Positions 41,030 through 50,563 are shown, counted from the first letter of the stretch. The stretch: DNA of 64,000 nt from Acidimicrobiaceae bacterium (GCA_020637235.1 JACJWG010000011.1:1-64000); one strand, 5' to 3'. Notes: generated from the letters alone by a model not told the origin. Program-made: numbers and translations.

Positions 41030-41572
41030 TTATCCGGCGCACGCCGCCCACAGCCCGAGCTGTTCGCCGTGGGCGGACTCGGCCGCCGCGACGAAGTCGT
41101 CGACGTGTGCGGTGTTGGGCGGGAACGTGAGCACGGTGGCGAACCCCCGGCGGACGAGGGCGAGGTTGACGAACGTGCCGTCGGTCGCGCGATGGACGTA
41201 GGCGAGCAGCCGGCCGTAGTCGTCGCGGGCCTCGACGTCGCGGACGAGCCACACCGGCGTGCCGTCGGGCAGCAGCTCCTTCGTCGCCGCGGAGGCCTCC
41301 GGCCCGAAGCACTCCACGGGGGCGTCGGGCTTCACGGTCTCGGGGGTGTCGATCCCGATGAGACGGACGGTCTCGCGCCTGCCCGCGACGTCGACCACCA
41401 CCGTGTCGCCGTCGACCACCCGGACGACGATCGCGTTGGCGGGGACGACCGTCGGCGCCGGTGGTGTCGTTCCGGACGACGTGCCGGGCTCGCCGGTGCA
41501 CGCCATCGCCGTGCCGGCGGCCACGGCGAGCACGATCGCCGCGACGGAGCGGGCGAGTCGGGCAGCGGGCAC
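41030..41572 (-). CDS. secreted thermonuclease-family (SNase) lipoprotein
   Basis: A 180-aa protein with a lipobox-like TAMAC (Cys25) after a hydrophobic signal, a short Thr/Pro spacer and an SNase domain at about 48-180. Catalytic elements are VVDGDTVVV (Asp), RLIGIDTPETV (Arg, Asp, Glu) and ARDDYGRLLAYV (Arg). The fold cleaves DNA and RNA with calcium. Two cysteines remain in the mature domain (VECFGPE, WAACAG). It is 10 nt downstream of the ChbG-type gene start in gene order and divergent from the channel gene. Confidence 0.9.
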   Translation of the reverse strand: MPAARLARSVAAIVLAVAAGTAMACTGEPGTSSGTTPPAPTVVPANAIVVRVVDGDTVVVDVAGRRETVRLIGIDTPETVKPDAPVECFGPEASAATKELLPDGTPVWLVRDVEARDDYGRLLAYVHRATDGTFVNLALVRRGFATVLTFPPNTAHVDDFVAAAESAHGEQLGLWAACAG

Positions 41573-41713
41573 GCCCGGGTTCTATCGGCTCCGGGCGTGT
41601 TCGCTCGCGATCGGGACGATCCGAACGGACCTTCGAGAACATGTCAAGGCCAGGGCAGGGCCGGTCGATATCGTCGGGCGCCCCCGCCACCCCCCACGTC
41701 CGCCGGAGGACCC

Positions 41714-43618
41714 GTGCCCGCCCAGACCGTCAGCCCCACCACCCCGGCCACCGGCTCCGCCCCGACGCGGCGCCAGCGGCTGCGGTACCGGTTCGACCTC
41801 GCGCTCTCGCGTGGGCCGTCGGTGGTGATCGGGTGGTTGGGTCTGCTGACGCTCGGGGTGATCGTGCTCGGTGCGCTGATCGTGGCCCTGCTGTCGATGA
41901 GCGGCATCAACGGCGATGGCGTGTCGCCCGACTTCGGCGAGGCGCTCTGGCAGGCGATGCTGCGCATCGTCGACGCCGGGACCTTCGCCGCCGACACCAC
42001 GTGGGGCACCCGACTGCTCGGCCTGCTGATCACGCTGTGCGGCATCTTCATCGCCGGCAGCCTCATCGGTCTCATCGCGAGCGGCCTCGACCAGCGGATC
42101 GAGGAGCTCCGCCGTGGCCGCAGCGACGTGATCGAGCACGATCACACGCTGATCCTCGGCTGGTCGTCGCGCGTGCCCGCGATCGTGAGCGAGCTGGTGA
42201 TCGCGAACGAGAGCCGCAAGCGGGCCGCGGTGGTGGTGCTCGCCAGCGCCGACAAGACCGAGATGGAGGACACGCTGCGCACCGCGGTGCCCGAGCTGCG
42301 CACCACCCGTCTCGTGTGCCGCAGCGGTGAGGCATGGCTGCCGCAGCACCTCGAGATGGTGAACCTCGCCGGCGCCCGATCGGTGATCGTGGTGGGCGAC
42401 GGCGACGACGCCACCACCGTGAAGGTGCTGCTGGCGGTGCGCGCCGCGGTGGGCACCGCAGGGCCGTCGGTGGTCGCCGAGGTCTCCGACGGCGAGACCG
42501 CCGGCTCGGTGCGGGCGCTGTTCGGCGAGCGGTTGGTGACGGTGAGCTCCGACGACGTCGTCGCCGAACTCACCGCACAGGCGTGCCGCCAGCGCGGCCT
42601 CAGTACCGTATTCCGCGAACTGCTCGACTTCGACGGCGACGAGATCTACTTCGACACGTTCCCCGCGCTCGTCGGGACCAGCTACCTCGACTGCCAGCTG
42701 CAGTTCGAGAAGGCGGCGGTGTTCGGCATCCGCACTGCAGACGGCACGGTGGTGCTCAACCCGCCGCCCGACCGTCCCCTCGGTGCAGGCGAGCAGCTGA
42801 TCGGCGTCGCGGAGGACGACTCGGTGTTCACCGTGTCGCCGGTGCGATCGGCGCCGCAGGTGCTCGAGACCTGGCCACCCTCGTCGCAGGGCGATCGCCG
42901 TCGCATCGTGGTGGTCGGCTGGAGCGAGCTCGGGCCCCGCGTCCTCACCGAGCTCGACGAGTTCATGGGCCCCGACACCGTCGTCGAGGTGCTGGTCGAC
43001 CCCGACCTGGTCGATCCTGCGGCGGTGCGGGCGTCGATCTCGGTGCGTCACGTCACGGTGGAGGTGGGCGAGCTGCAAGGTGGCCCCGAGCACGTCGCGG
43101 CACATGCGGCCCGGATCTCGTTCCACGAGGTGATCCTGCTCGGCTATCGCGACATCTCGACCGACGACGCCGACGCCCGCACCCTGTTGACGTTGCTGGC
43201 GTTCCGCCAAGTCCGCCAGGACGGCGAGGTCGGCCCGGTGCGCATGGTGGCCGAACTGCTCGACCAGCGCCACGCACCGCTCGCCGTCGCCACCGGCGCC
43301 GACGACTTCATCGTGAGCGACGAGCTCACCAGCTTGATGCTCGCCCAACTGAGCGAGCGTCACGACCTGCACCAGGTGTTCGTCGACCTGTTCGACCGGG
43401 CCGGGTGCTCGATCGAATTGCGCGAGGCGTTGCAGTACGGCGCGCACAAGGCCACCACGTTCGCCGACGTGGTCGTGACCGCAGCGACGCTCGGTCACAC
43501 CGCGATCGGGTACCGGCTGGCGCGCAGCGGCGAGGTGACGGTGAACCCGGCGAAGTCGGCGTCGCTGCACCTGCTGCCCGAGGACGAGGTGCTCGTGCTC
43601 GCGCCCGGCGTCGGCTGA
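41714..43618 (+). CDS. CASTOR/POLLUX-like ion channel protein with RCK-type domains
   Basis: A 634-aa membrane protein. Two helices at about 35-62 and 100-124 flank a pore-loop-like segment (EALWQAMLRIVDAGTFAAD) that matches the CASTOR/POLLUX channel signature. Tandem Rossmann/RCK-like regulatory domains follow: HTLILGWSSRVPAIVSELV (~138), GARSVIVVGDGDDATTVKVL and IVVVGWSELGPRVLTEL (~400). Plant homologues conduct calcium or potassium across the nuclear envelope; bacterial roles are poorly known. The GTG at 41714 has GGAGG 7 nt upstream and is preferred to longer open frames that run into antisense sequence. Confidence 0.9.
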   Translation: MPAQTVSPTTPATGSAPTRRQRLRYRFDLALSRGPSVVIGWLGLLTLGVIVLGALIVALLSMSGINGDGVSPDFGEALWQAMLRIVDAGTFAADTTWGTRLLGLLITLCGIFIAGSLIGLIASGLDQRIEELRRGRSDVIEHDHTLILGWSSRVPAIVSELVIANESRKRAAVVVLASADKTEMEDTLRTAVPELRTTRLVCRSGEAWLPQHLEMVNLAGARSVIVVGDGDDATTVKVLLAVRAAVGTAGPSVVAEVSDGETAGSVRALFGERLVTVSSDDVVAELTAQACRQRGLSTVFRELLDFDGDEIYFDTFPALVGTSYLDCQLQFEKAAVFGIRTADGTVVLNPPPDRPLGAGEQLIGVAEDDSVFTVSPVRSAPQVLETWPPSSQGDRRRIVVVGWSELGPRVLTELDEFMGPDTVVEVLVDPDLVDPAAVRASISVRHVTVEVGELQGGPEHVAAHAARISFHEVILLGYRDISTDDADARTLLTLLAFRQVRQDGEVGPVRMVAELLDQRHAPLAVATGADDFIVSDELTSLMLAQLSERHDLHQVFVDLFDRAGCSIELREALQYGAHKATTFADVVVTAATLGHTAIGYRLARSGEVTVNPAKSASLHLLPEDEVLVLAPGVG

Positions 43619-43645
43619 GCCGCGGCGGCGGCTGATCCCGGCCCG

Positions 43646-43703
43646 GACGCGACGAACGCGGGAGGCGTCCGCCCCGAAGGGGGTCCGCGTCCCGCGCTCG
43701 TCG
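43646..43703. terminator. composite hairpin between convergent genes
   Basis: Outer arms CGACGAACGCGGGA (43650-43663) and TCCCGCGCTCGTCG (43690-43703) pair with one mismatch. A second small stem CCCC-GAA-GGGG sits inside (43673-43683). It lies between the convergent channel gene and thiolase gene. Confidence 0.6.
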
Positions 43704-43721
43704 GACGTCAGGTGTCGAGCG

Positions 43722-44900
43722 TCAGAGGCGCTCGATGATCGTGCCGGTGCCGAGGCCGCCACCGCAGCACATGCTGACGAGGCCGTACTTGCCGCCGGTG
43801 CGCTCGAGCTCGTACAGCGCCTTGGTGAGCAGGAAGCCGCCGGTGCCGCCGAGCGGGTGGCCGAGGGCGATCGCACCACCGTTCGGGTTCACCCGATCGG
43901 GGTTGGCGCCCACTTCCTTCTGCCAGGCGAGCACCACCGAGGCGAACGCCTCGTTGATCTCGAACACGTCGATGTCGTCGATCGACAGACCGGTGCGGCC
44001 GAGCATGCGCTGGGTGGCGTCGATCGGGCCGGTGAGCATGAGCACCGGATCGGTGCCGACGAGGCAGGTGTCGACGATGCGGGCGCGGGGCTTCAGGCCG
44101 AGAGCAGCCGCCTTCTCCTCGGTCATGAGCAGCACGGCCGAGGCGCCATCGCTGATCTGGCTCGAGTTGCCGGCGGTGTGCACGCCGTTCTCGCGGGCGA
44201 CCGGCTTCAGCGTGGCGAGCTTCTCGAGCGTGGTCTCGCGGATGCCTTCGTCGCGGGCGACGGTGTGGGTGGTGTCGGCGAGCGAGCCGTCCTCGTTGCG
44301 GTCGGGTGCCTCGACGGTGACGTACTGGCCGCTGAAGCGATCCTCGGCCCAGGCCTGCGCGGCGAGCTGCTGGCTGCGGAAGCCGAACGCGTCGGTGTCC
44401 TCACGGGTGATGCCCCACTTGTCGGCGATCCGCTCGGCGCCCTCGAACTGCGAGGTCATCTCGTACTGCTCGAAGTAGGACTTCGGGATCGGGATGCCGA
44501 GCCCGAGCTCCTTCTTGCCGCCGGCGCCGATCGGCACCCGGCTCATCAGCTCGACGCCGCCGGCGAGGGCGACGTCGACGACGCCGCTGCCCACCAGTGC
44601 CGCGGCGAGGTTGGTGGCCTGCTGGCTCGAACCGCACTGGGTGTCGACTGTGGTGTTCGCGACGGTCATCGGCAGACCGGCGCTCAGCCACGCGGTGCGG
44701 CCGATGTTGAACGCCTGCTCGCCGACCTGGCTGACGCAGCCGGTGACGACCTGGCCGATCTCGGTCGGGTCGATCCCGGTGCGATCGACGATCGCCTTCT
44801 GCACGGTGCCGAGCACCTGTGCCGGATGCAGGGTGGACAGGCCACCGTTGCGCTTGCCGATGGGGGTGCGGACGGCGTCCACGATCACGATGTTGGTCAT
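43722..44900 (-). CDS. acetyl-CoA acetyltransferase / 3-ketoacyl-CoA thiolase
   Basis: A 392-aa thiolase. The nucleophile is Cys89 in NTTVDTQCGSSQQA. The second active-site block NPNGGAIALGHPLGGTG holds the His (~348), and the C-terminal CCGGGLGTG holds the acid/base Cys (~379). The N-terminal VIVDAVRTPIGKRNGG is standard. It either degrades 3-ketoacyl-CoA or condenses acetyl-CoA. The CGSSQQA variant (rather than CxSG) is frequent in actinobacterial steroid/fatty-acid thiolases. It is divergent from nudC with a 23-nt gap between start codons. Confidence 0.95.
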   Translation of the reverse strand: MTNIVIVDAVRTPIGKRNGGLSTLHPAQVLGTVQKAIVDRTGIDPTEIGQVVTGCVSQVGEQAFNIGRTAWLSAGLPMTVANTTVDTQCGSSQQATNLAAALVGSGVVDVALAGGVELMSRVPIGAGGKKELGLGIPIPKSYFEQYEMTSQFEGAERIADKWGITREDTDAFGFRSQQLAAQAWAEDRFSGQYVTVEAPDRNEDGSLADTTHTVARDEGIRETTLEKLATLKPVARENGVHTAGNSSQISDGASAVLLMTEEKAAALGLKPRARIVDTCLVGTDPVLMLTGPIDATQRMLGRTGLSIDDIDVFEINEAFASVVLAWQKEVGANPDRVNPNGGAIALGHPLGGTGGFLLTKALYELERTGGKYGLVSMCCGGGLGTGTIIERL

Positions 44901-44923
44901 GGCCGAATCCTATGGTGAGGCCC

Positions 44924-45721
44924 GTGCCCAGCTTCATTCCAGCGTTCCAGCCGATCTCCGAATGCACCCGGCATCGCTACATCCACGTGATCGGCTCGAC
45001 GGTGTTCGTGTCCGACCGGGTGGAGATCGACGGTGCCGAACAGCACTTCCTCGGCTTCTTCGAACACGACGCCCACGAGGGACACGAAGCGGTGTGGGCC
45101 GTCGACGTGCCGCACGGCGAGGATCCGTCGTACGGGGCGGCGCTCGACCTGTACAGCTACTTCGGCCGCACGAGCGAGGAGGAGTGGGCGCTCGCCGGAC
45201 GGGCGGTACAGCTGGCCGAGTGGGCGCGCACCCACAAGTTCTGCGGTCGGTGCGCCACGCCCACCGAGAAGCAGGCCAACGACCGTTCGATGAAGTGCCC
45301 GGCGTGCGGCCTGCTCGCGTACCCACGTCTCGCGCCGGCGATGATCACCCTGGTCACACGCGGCGAGGGCGACGACAGCGAGGCGCTCCTCGCCCGCGGG
45401 GTGCAGTTCCGGGCGCCGATGTACAGCTGCCTCGCCGGCTTCGTCGAGCCCGGCGAGTCGCTCGAGCAGAGTGTGATCCGCGAGGTGCGCGAAGAGGTGG
45501 GCGTGGTGATCGGGACGCCGCGCTACATGGGCAGCCAGCCGTGGCCGTTCCCGCACAGCCTGATGATCGGGTTCCGGGCCGAGTGGCTCGGCGGCGACAT
45601 CGTGTGCGACCCGACCGAGATCGTCGACGCCCAGTGGTTCCGCAAGGATGCGCTGCCGAACATCCCGCCGCGCATCTCGATCGCCCGCAAGCTGATCGAC
45701 GCCTGGCTCACCGAGGACTGA
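44924..45721 (+). CDS. nudC: NAD(+)/NADH diphosphatase NudC
   Basis: A 265-aa Nudix hydrolase that splits NADH or de-NADs capped RNA. A zinc ribbon (FCGRC...KCPACG) precedes the Nudix box GFVEPGESLEQSVIREVREE, completed by VGV. The NudC signature SQPWPFPHSLMIGF follows. Length agrees with E. coli NudC (257 aa). The GTG at 44924 with GGTGAGG just upstream is chosen; GTG 44915 is possible. It is followed by a strong hairpin before the helicase gene. Confidence 0.93.
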   Translation: MPSFIPAFQPISECTRHRYIHVIGSTVFVSDRVEIDGAEQHFLGFFEHDAHEGHEAVWAVDVPHGEDPSYGAALDLYSYFGRTSEEEWALAGRAVQLAEWARTHKFCGRCATPTEKQANDRSMKCPACGLLAYPRLAPAMITLVTRGEGDDSEALLARGVQFRAPMYSCLAGFVEPGESLEQSVIREVREEVGVVIGTPRYMGSQPWPFPHSLMIGFRAEWLGGDIVCDPTEIVDAQWFRKDALPNIPPRISIARKLIDAWLTED

Positions 45722-45731
45722 GCCCCCGGTG

Positions 45732-45780
45732 CTTCTGGTCGCGCATCTTCACGCTCAGCGAGAGGATGCGCGACCAGAAG
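45732..45780. terminator. long hairpin after nudC
   Basis: Perfect 16-base arms at 45732-45747 (CTTCTGGTCGCGCATC) and 45765-45780 enclose a 17-base middle that can form a second small stem. It starts 11 nt after the nudC stop. The first 14 bases recur at 53022-53035 as a half site. Confidence 0.65.
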
Positions 45781-45833
45781 CGGACGGATCCGGTCATGGA
45801 ACGGCATGCTCGCGACGGCACACTGATCGGTGC

Positions 45834-48362
45834 ATGTCATCGCTGGTCGACCTCCTGCCGCCTCCGGGCAGCGACCCGTCCGACGTGCTCGACGCGTTCG
45901 CCGCCTGGGCCACCGCTGGCGGGCGACCGATGTACGCGCACCAGGAGGAGGCCGCGCTCGCACTCGCGTCCGGTGACCACGTGGTGCTCGCCACCCCGAC
46001 GGGCTCCGGCAAGAGCCTGGTCGCGATGGCAGGGATCGTGCTGGCGAGGAACCTGGGGCAGCGGGCCGTGTGGACCGCGCCGATCAAGGCGCTCGTGGCC
46101 GAGAAGTTCTTCGACCTGGTCGACCTGCTCGGCGCCGAGGAGGTCGGTCTCGCCACCGGTGACGCGGCCATCAACGCCGACGCGCCGGTGCTGGTGTGCA
46201 CCGCAGAGGTGCTCGCCAACCACGCCCTGATGACCGGCGCAGCGAGCGAGTTCGGGTTCGCGTGCCTCGACGAGTTCCACTACTACGCCGACCACGATCG
46301 TGGGTGGGCGTGGCAGGTACCGCTGCTCGAACTGACCGGCTGTCAGTTCCTGCTCGCCTCGGCCACCCTCGGCGACATGTCGGCGATCACGAGCGACCTG
46401 CGCGAGCGATCGGGTCGAACGGTCTCGTCGGTCACGTCGGTGCACCGGCCCACCCCGCTGTACCACCAGTGGCGGATGACGTCGGTGGGCGACAGCGTGC
46501 TCGAGGCGGTGCGCGACGGGCTGAGCCCGGTGTACGTGGTGCACGCCACCCAGGCGGCGGCGATCGAGCGGGCCCAGTCGCTCGTGAGCCTGTCGGTCAC
46601 CACGCGTGCCCAGCGCGAGGCGATCGCCGAGGCGTTGCGCAGCACCCGCTTCACCCGCGGCTTCGGCGACGCCCTCGAACGGCTGTTGCGCAACGGCGTC
46701 GGTGTGCACCACGCCGGGATGCTGCCGAAGTACCGTCGGCTCGTCGAGCGGCTCGCGGGGGAGGGGCTGCTGCCGGTGATCTGCGGTACCGACACCCTCG
46801 GCGTCGGGGTGAACATCCCGATCCGCACGGTGCTGATGACGGCGCTCACCAAGTTCGACGGCAACCGGGTGCGCGTGTTCACCGCTCGCGAGTTCCACCA
46901 ACTCGCCGGGCGGGCAGGACGTCCGGGATTCGACCCCGACGGGCACGTGTGGGTGCAGGCGCCCGACCACGTGATCGAGAACGCGAAGGCGCTCAGCCGC
47001 GCCGGGGACGACCCGAAAGCTCGTCGCAAGGCCACGAAGGCCAAGGCGCCCGAGGGGTTCGTGCACTACGACGAGGCGACGATGCAACGCCTCGTCGGCG
47101 CCACGCCCGAGCCGCTCGTGTCGCGCTTCCGGGTGACGGCCGACCTCGTCGCCTCCGTGCTCGGCCGTCCTGACGGCCCGGCGGCGCTGAAACACCTGCT
47201 GCGCACCAATCACGACACCGATCAACGCAAGCGCCACCACCGCAAGCGGGCGATCGCCGTGTACCGCAGCCTCGAGGCCGCCGGGGTGGCCGAGCGGGTT
47301 CGCGATGCCGACGGTCGGTGCGCCGGGGTGCGCGTCGGGTCGTTGGTGGAAGGCGACGACGAACGGGCCGCGCTGCGGTTCTCGGCGCCGCTGATGCCGT
47401 TCGCGATCGAGGTGGTGGCGAGCCTCGACCGCGACGACCCGTCGTACGAGCTCGACGTGGTGAGCGTGATCGAGGGCGTGCTCGACGATCCGCGCCAGGT
47501 GCTGTACGCGCAGCAGAACGCGGCCAAGGGTGCCGAGGTGGCCCGGCTGAAGGCCGAGGGCGTGCCGTACGAGGAGCGGATGGATCGGCTCGACGCGGTC
47601 AGCTGGCCGAAGCCGCTCGGCGAGCTGCTCGACACGTGCTTCGCCGAGTACCGCGGCCATCACCCGTGGGTGGCCGAGTCGCCGTCGCCCAAGTCGATCG
47701 TGCGCGAGATGCTCGAGGCCGGCGACGTGTTCGCCACGTTCGTGCGGCGATACCGGCTCGACCGCAGCGAGGGCCTGGTGTTGCGCTACCTGACCGATGC
47801 GTGGCGCACCCTCGACCGCTCGCTGCCCGACGACGCGTACACCGACGAGTTGGAGGACGTGGTCGACTGGCTCGGCGCGCTCGTCCGCGCCACCGACGCC
47901 ACCCTGCTCGACGAGTGGACCCGCCTCGCCGGTGGGCCGGTGCACGAACACCACGACGTGGCGACACCGTCGGTGCATGCCGGCCCCCCGCCGGCGTGGC
48001 GTACAGCGGTGCGGACGGCCGCGTTCGGCTGGGCAGACCTGCTCGCCCGCCGCCAGTACGGCGTGCTGGCCGATCGCACCGGGTGGGAGGTCGACCGCCT
48101 GATCGAGGCGATCGCGCCCTATTGGGACGAGTACGACTCGATCGGCGTCGACGCCGACGCTCGTTCGATGCGATGGTTCGAGCTGGTCGACGAACCCGGT
48201 CGGTGGCGGGTCACCCAGATCCTGTCCGATCCGGCCGGCGACGGCGAATGGCGCCTCGTCGCGACCGTCGACCTGGCACGAGCGATGGAGGACGGCGCCC
48301 CGACGCTCGTGCTGCAGTCCCTCGCCCCGGCGACCGCCGTGAGCGACAGCCCATCCGAGTGA
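45834..48362 (+). CDS. Ski2-like DExH-box RNA helicase with C-terminal DUF3516 region
   Basis: An 842-aa superfamily-2 helicase. Walker A is ATPTGSGKSLVA (~51-62), motif II is LDEFHYYAD (DExH), motif III is LASATLGDM, and motif VI is QLAGRAGRPGFD. GVGVHHAGMLPKYRRLVE and ICGTDTLGVGVNIPIRTVL are typical of Ski2/Mtr4-like enzymes. The C-terminal ~400 residues match the actinobacterial DUF3516 extension in position and length, a family recollection I cannot test here. The probable role is RNA unwinding in decay or stress. The ATG at 45834 is chosen. It is convergent with the S9 peptidase across a 19-bp repeat array. Confidence 0.9.
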   Translation: MSSLVDLLPPPGSDPSDVLDAFAAWATAGGRPMYAHQEEAALALASGDHVVLATPTGSGKSLVAMAGIVLARNLGQRAVWTAPIKALVAEKFFDLVDLLGAEEVGLATGDAAINADAPVLVCTAEVLANHALMTGAASEFGFACLDEFHYYADHDRGWAWQVPLLELTGCQFLLASATLGDMSAITSDLRERSGRTVSSVTSVHRPTPLYHQWRMTSVGDSVLEAVRDGLSPVYVVHATQAAAIERAQSLVSLSVTTRAQREAIAEALRSTRFTRGFGDALERLLRNGVGVHHAGMLPKYRRLVERLAGEGLLPVICGTDTLGVGVNIPIRTVLMTALTKFDGNRVRVFTAREFHQLAGRAGRPGFDPDGHVWVQAPDHVIENAKALSRAGDDPKARRKATKAKAPEGFVHYDEATMQRLVGATPEPLVSRFRVTADLVASVLGRPDGPAALKHLLRTNHDTDQRKRHHRKRAIAVYRSLEAAGVAERVRDADGRCAGVRVGSLVEGDDERAALRFSAPLMPFAIEVVASLDRDDPSYELDVVSVIEGVLDDPRQVLYAQQNAAKGAEVARLKAEGVPYEERMDRLDAVSWPKPLGELLDTCFAEYRGHHPWVAESPSPKSIVREMLEAGDVFATFVRRYRLDRSEGLVLRYLTDAWRTLDRSLPDDAYTDELEDVVDWLGALVRATDATLLDEWTRLAGGPVHEHHDVATPSVHAGPPPAWRTAVRTAAFGWADLLARRQYGVLADRTGWEVDRLIEAIAPYWDEYDSIGVDADARSMRWFELVDEPGRWRVTQILSDPAGDGEWRLVATVDLARAMEDGAPTLVLQSLAPATAVSDSPSE

Positions 48363-48364
48363 CA

Positions 48365-48501
48365 CACGTCCACCCGAGTGCCACACGACCATCCGAGTGC
48401 CACACGACCCCCCGGGTGTGTCGCTGCCACTCGGGTGGACGGCTGCCACTCGGGCGGACGGCTGGCACTCGGGTGGACGGCTGGCACTCGGGTGGACGGG
48501 G
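48365..48501. repeat. 19-bp repeat array in two orientations
   Basis: Four direct units of 19 bp begin at 48426, 48445, 48464 and 48483 (consensus GSCACTCGGGTGGACGGCT, with one C variant in the second). Two and a part units in the opposite orientation begin at 48371 and 48390 (CACCCGAGTGCCACACGAC and a one-base variant). The shared core is GCACTCGGGTG and its complement. The arms can pair, so the whole may fold as one large hairpin. It fills the 139-nt gap between convergent genes. Confidence 0.8.
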
Positions 48502-50505
48502 TCAGGTGACCGGGGTCAGCTGCTCGGCGAACCAGTCGAGCAGGATCTCGGCGCGCTGCACCCGGTGGACGGGTGAGCCGCTGCGGGTGAGCTCGTGGCC
48601 CTCGCCGGGGAAGCGGTAGAACACCACCTCCTTGCCCAACAGGCGCAGCGCCATGAACAGCTCCTCGGCCTGACTGATCGGGCAGCGCAGGTCGTTCTCG
48701 CTGTGCAGGATGAGCATCGGCACCTCGATGTCGCGCACGAAGCGGATCGGCGAGAACGACTCGTACTGCTCGGGGTCGTCGAGGTGGGTGGGTCCCACTT
48801 CGGTGCGGAAGATCGAGCCGATGTCGCTCGTCCACTCCTCGCTCAGCATGTTGTTCACGGCACGCTCGCTGCAGATGCCCCGGAACCGGTGGCTGTACCT
48901 CCCGGCCAGCCAGGTGGCCATGAACCCGCCGTAGCTGCCGCCGAGCATGCCCACCCGCTCGGGATCGCACCATGCGTGCGTGGCGAGCACGTGGTCGAGC
49001 ACCGCCATCACGTCGTCGACGTCGGCGCCGCCCCATCCGGTGCCCTGCACCTTCGGGTGCTTCTGGCCGATGATCGCCTGCCCCCACGACTGTTCGCGTC
49101 CCGACGAACCACGCGGGTTGCTCATCACCACGACGAAGCCGGCGGCGGCTTGGAACTGGGCCTCGTCGAACAGTCGCTCGCCGTACTGCGTGTGTGGACC
49201 GCCGTGCACGTTGAGCAGGACGGGATAGCGCTGCGTGGGGTCGAAGCCGGCCGGCCGCATCACCCAGGCGTCGATCTCGGCGGTGCCGTCGGTGGTGGGC
49301 ACGGCGATCCGCTCCCACGACAGGGGTCGGGCGGTCTGTGCGTAGCGAGCGGCGAGGTCGGTGAGGCGCCGCGTGCTGCCATCATCCTCGAGCACGAACA
49401 GGTCGGCCGCCTGGTCGACCGAGCCGGCGGTGATCGCGATCGTGCCGCCGGCCGCGCCCACGCCGTACACGGTGATCGCACCGTCGGTGAGCTTCTCGGG
49501 TGCCGCACCGTCGGTGCGGATGCGGAACAGATGTGTCTCGCCGCGATCCTCGGCGGTCGCGAGCATCGTCGTGTCCGACTCCCACACCGGCGGGCGGGGT
49601 CCGGCCGTCGTCTCGAAGGTGCGGTCGAGTGCTCGGCTGAGCCACCGGTGCGTCGGACCGGCACCGTCGCCGGGTGCCTCGAGGTCGATCACGCCGACGT
49701 GCATGTTCTGCGGCACCGTGTCGGGGTCGTCGGCACCGAGGAAGGCGACGTGGCGGCCGTCGGGCGACACCGACGGCAGCGCGTACATGCCCGTCTGGGA
49801 CGTGAGCGGCGTCACCTGCCCGTCGAGCGAGACCCGGTAGAGGTCCTGGGCGAAGTCGAGGTCCCACGTGTCGTGGCGTTGCGCAGCGGTGATCAGCCCG
49901 CTGCCGTCGGCGAGCCAGGCGACACCGTCGTGCTGGTGGTCGCCCGGGGTGAGGTTGCGCACGGCCGCCGTGCCGTCGGTTCGGACGACGTACACGTGCT
50001 TCGGTCGATCGACCACCCAACCGACGTTGTCGAGCCGGCTGAAGAACCGGTCGATCCGGCGTGGCGGCTGCCAGCTCTCGTCCTTCGCCCGGTACCGCTC
50101 GTGCTGGGTGCGGCAGGCGAACGCGAGGTGCGATCCGTCGGGACCGAACGACGGGTCCTCGATCGACTCGTGCATCGCTGCCAGGGTGCGCGTCTCGCCG
50201 GGGCCGTCGAGTGGCATGACGTGCAGGGTGTGTGGGGTGGGGTCGTCGCCGCGGCGACCGACGAACGCGAGCCACCGCCCGTCGGGGCTGAACCTCGGCT
50301 GGCCGTCGTGGAGGCCATCGGTCACCGGACGAGGTGGTGAGCTCCCGTCCGCTGCGGCGAGCCACACCTGCGACACGGTGCGGTTCTCGTCGAGGTCGAC
50401 GTGGGCGACGACGAAGGCGATCGAGCGTCCGTCGGGGCTGACCACGGGGGAGGACGCCGATCGGAGGTTGCCGATCACTCGAGCTGCGATCTCGCGGTGG
50501 GACAT
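48502..50505 (-). CDS. S9-family prolyl oligopeptidase-like serine peptidase
   Basis: A 667-aa peptidase. The N-terminal two thirds form a WD40/TolB-like beta-propeller with repeated SPDGRxxAFV elements (SPDGRSIAFVV, SPDGRWLAFVG, GPDGSHLAFAC, SPDGRHVAFLG). The alpha/beta-hydrolase domain (about 420-667) has Ser524 in GGSYGGF, Asp605 in HSENDLRC and His637 in GEGHEL, the expected catalytic triad. No signal peptide, so it is likely cytoplasmic, acting as an acylaminoacyl- or dipeptidyl-peptidase. The ATG at 50505 is chosen over a longer frame. Confidence 0.93.
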   Translation of the reverse strand: MSHREIAARVIGNLRSASSPVVSPDGRSIAFVVAHVDLDENRTVSQVWLAAADGSSPPRPVTDGLHDGQPRFSPDGRWLAFVGRRGDDPTPHTLHVMPLDGPGETRTLAAMHESIEDPSFGPDGSHLAFACRTQHERYRAKDESWQPPRRIDRFFSRLDNVGWVVDRPKHVYVVRTDGTAAVRNLTPGDHQHDGVAWLADGSGLITAAQRHDTWDLDFAQDLYRVSLDGQVTPLTSQTGMYALPSVSPDGRHVAFLGADDPDTVPQNMHVGVIDLEAPGDGAGPTHRWLSRALDRTFETTAGPRPPVWESDTTMLATAEDRGETHLFRIRTDGAAPEKLTDGAITVYGVGAAGGTIAITAGSVDQAADLFVLEDDGSTRRLTDLAARYAQTARPLSWERIAVPTTDGTAEIDAWVMRPAGFDPTQRYPVLLNVHGGPHTQYGERLFDEAQFQAAAGFVVVMSNPRGSSGREQSWGQAIIGQKHPKVQGTGWGGADVDDVMAVLDHVLATHAWCDPERVGMLGGSYGGFMATWLAGRYSHRFRGICSERAVNNMLSEEWTSDIGSIFRTEVGPTHLDDPEQYESFSPIRFVRDIEVPMLILHSENDLRCPISQAEELFMALRLLGKEVVFYRFPGEGHELTRSGSPVHRVQRAEILLDWFAEQLTPVT

Positions 50506-50563
50506 GACGGCTGACGGTAGCTGCCCGGCCGGCCGCGTGTCGCGACCGCAGTACGCTCGGGCG

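Noticed and set aside
41642..41665. TTGACA (41642-41647, minus strand) with TCGGAT 17 nt on as a promoter for the thermonuclease gene
   Set aside because: The -35-like box is good but the -10-like box lacks the key first A; too weak to list as a feature.
48365..48501. CRISPR-like array
   Set aside because: Units are contiguous 19-mers without spacers and occur in both orientations; no cas gene is present.
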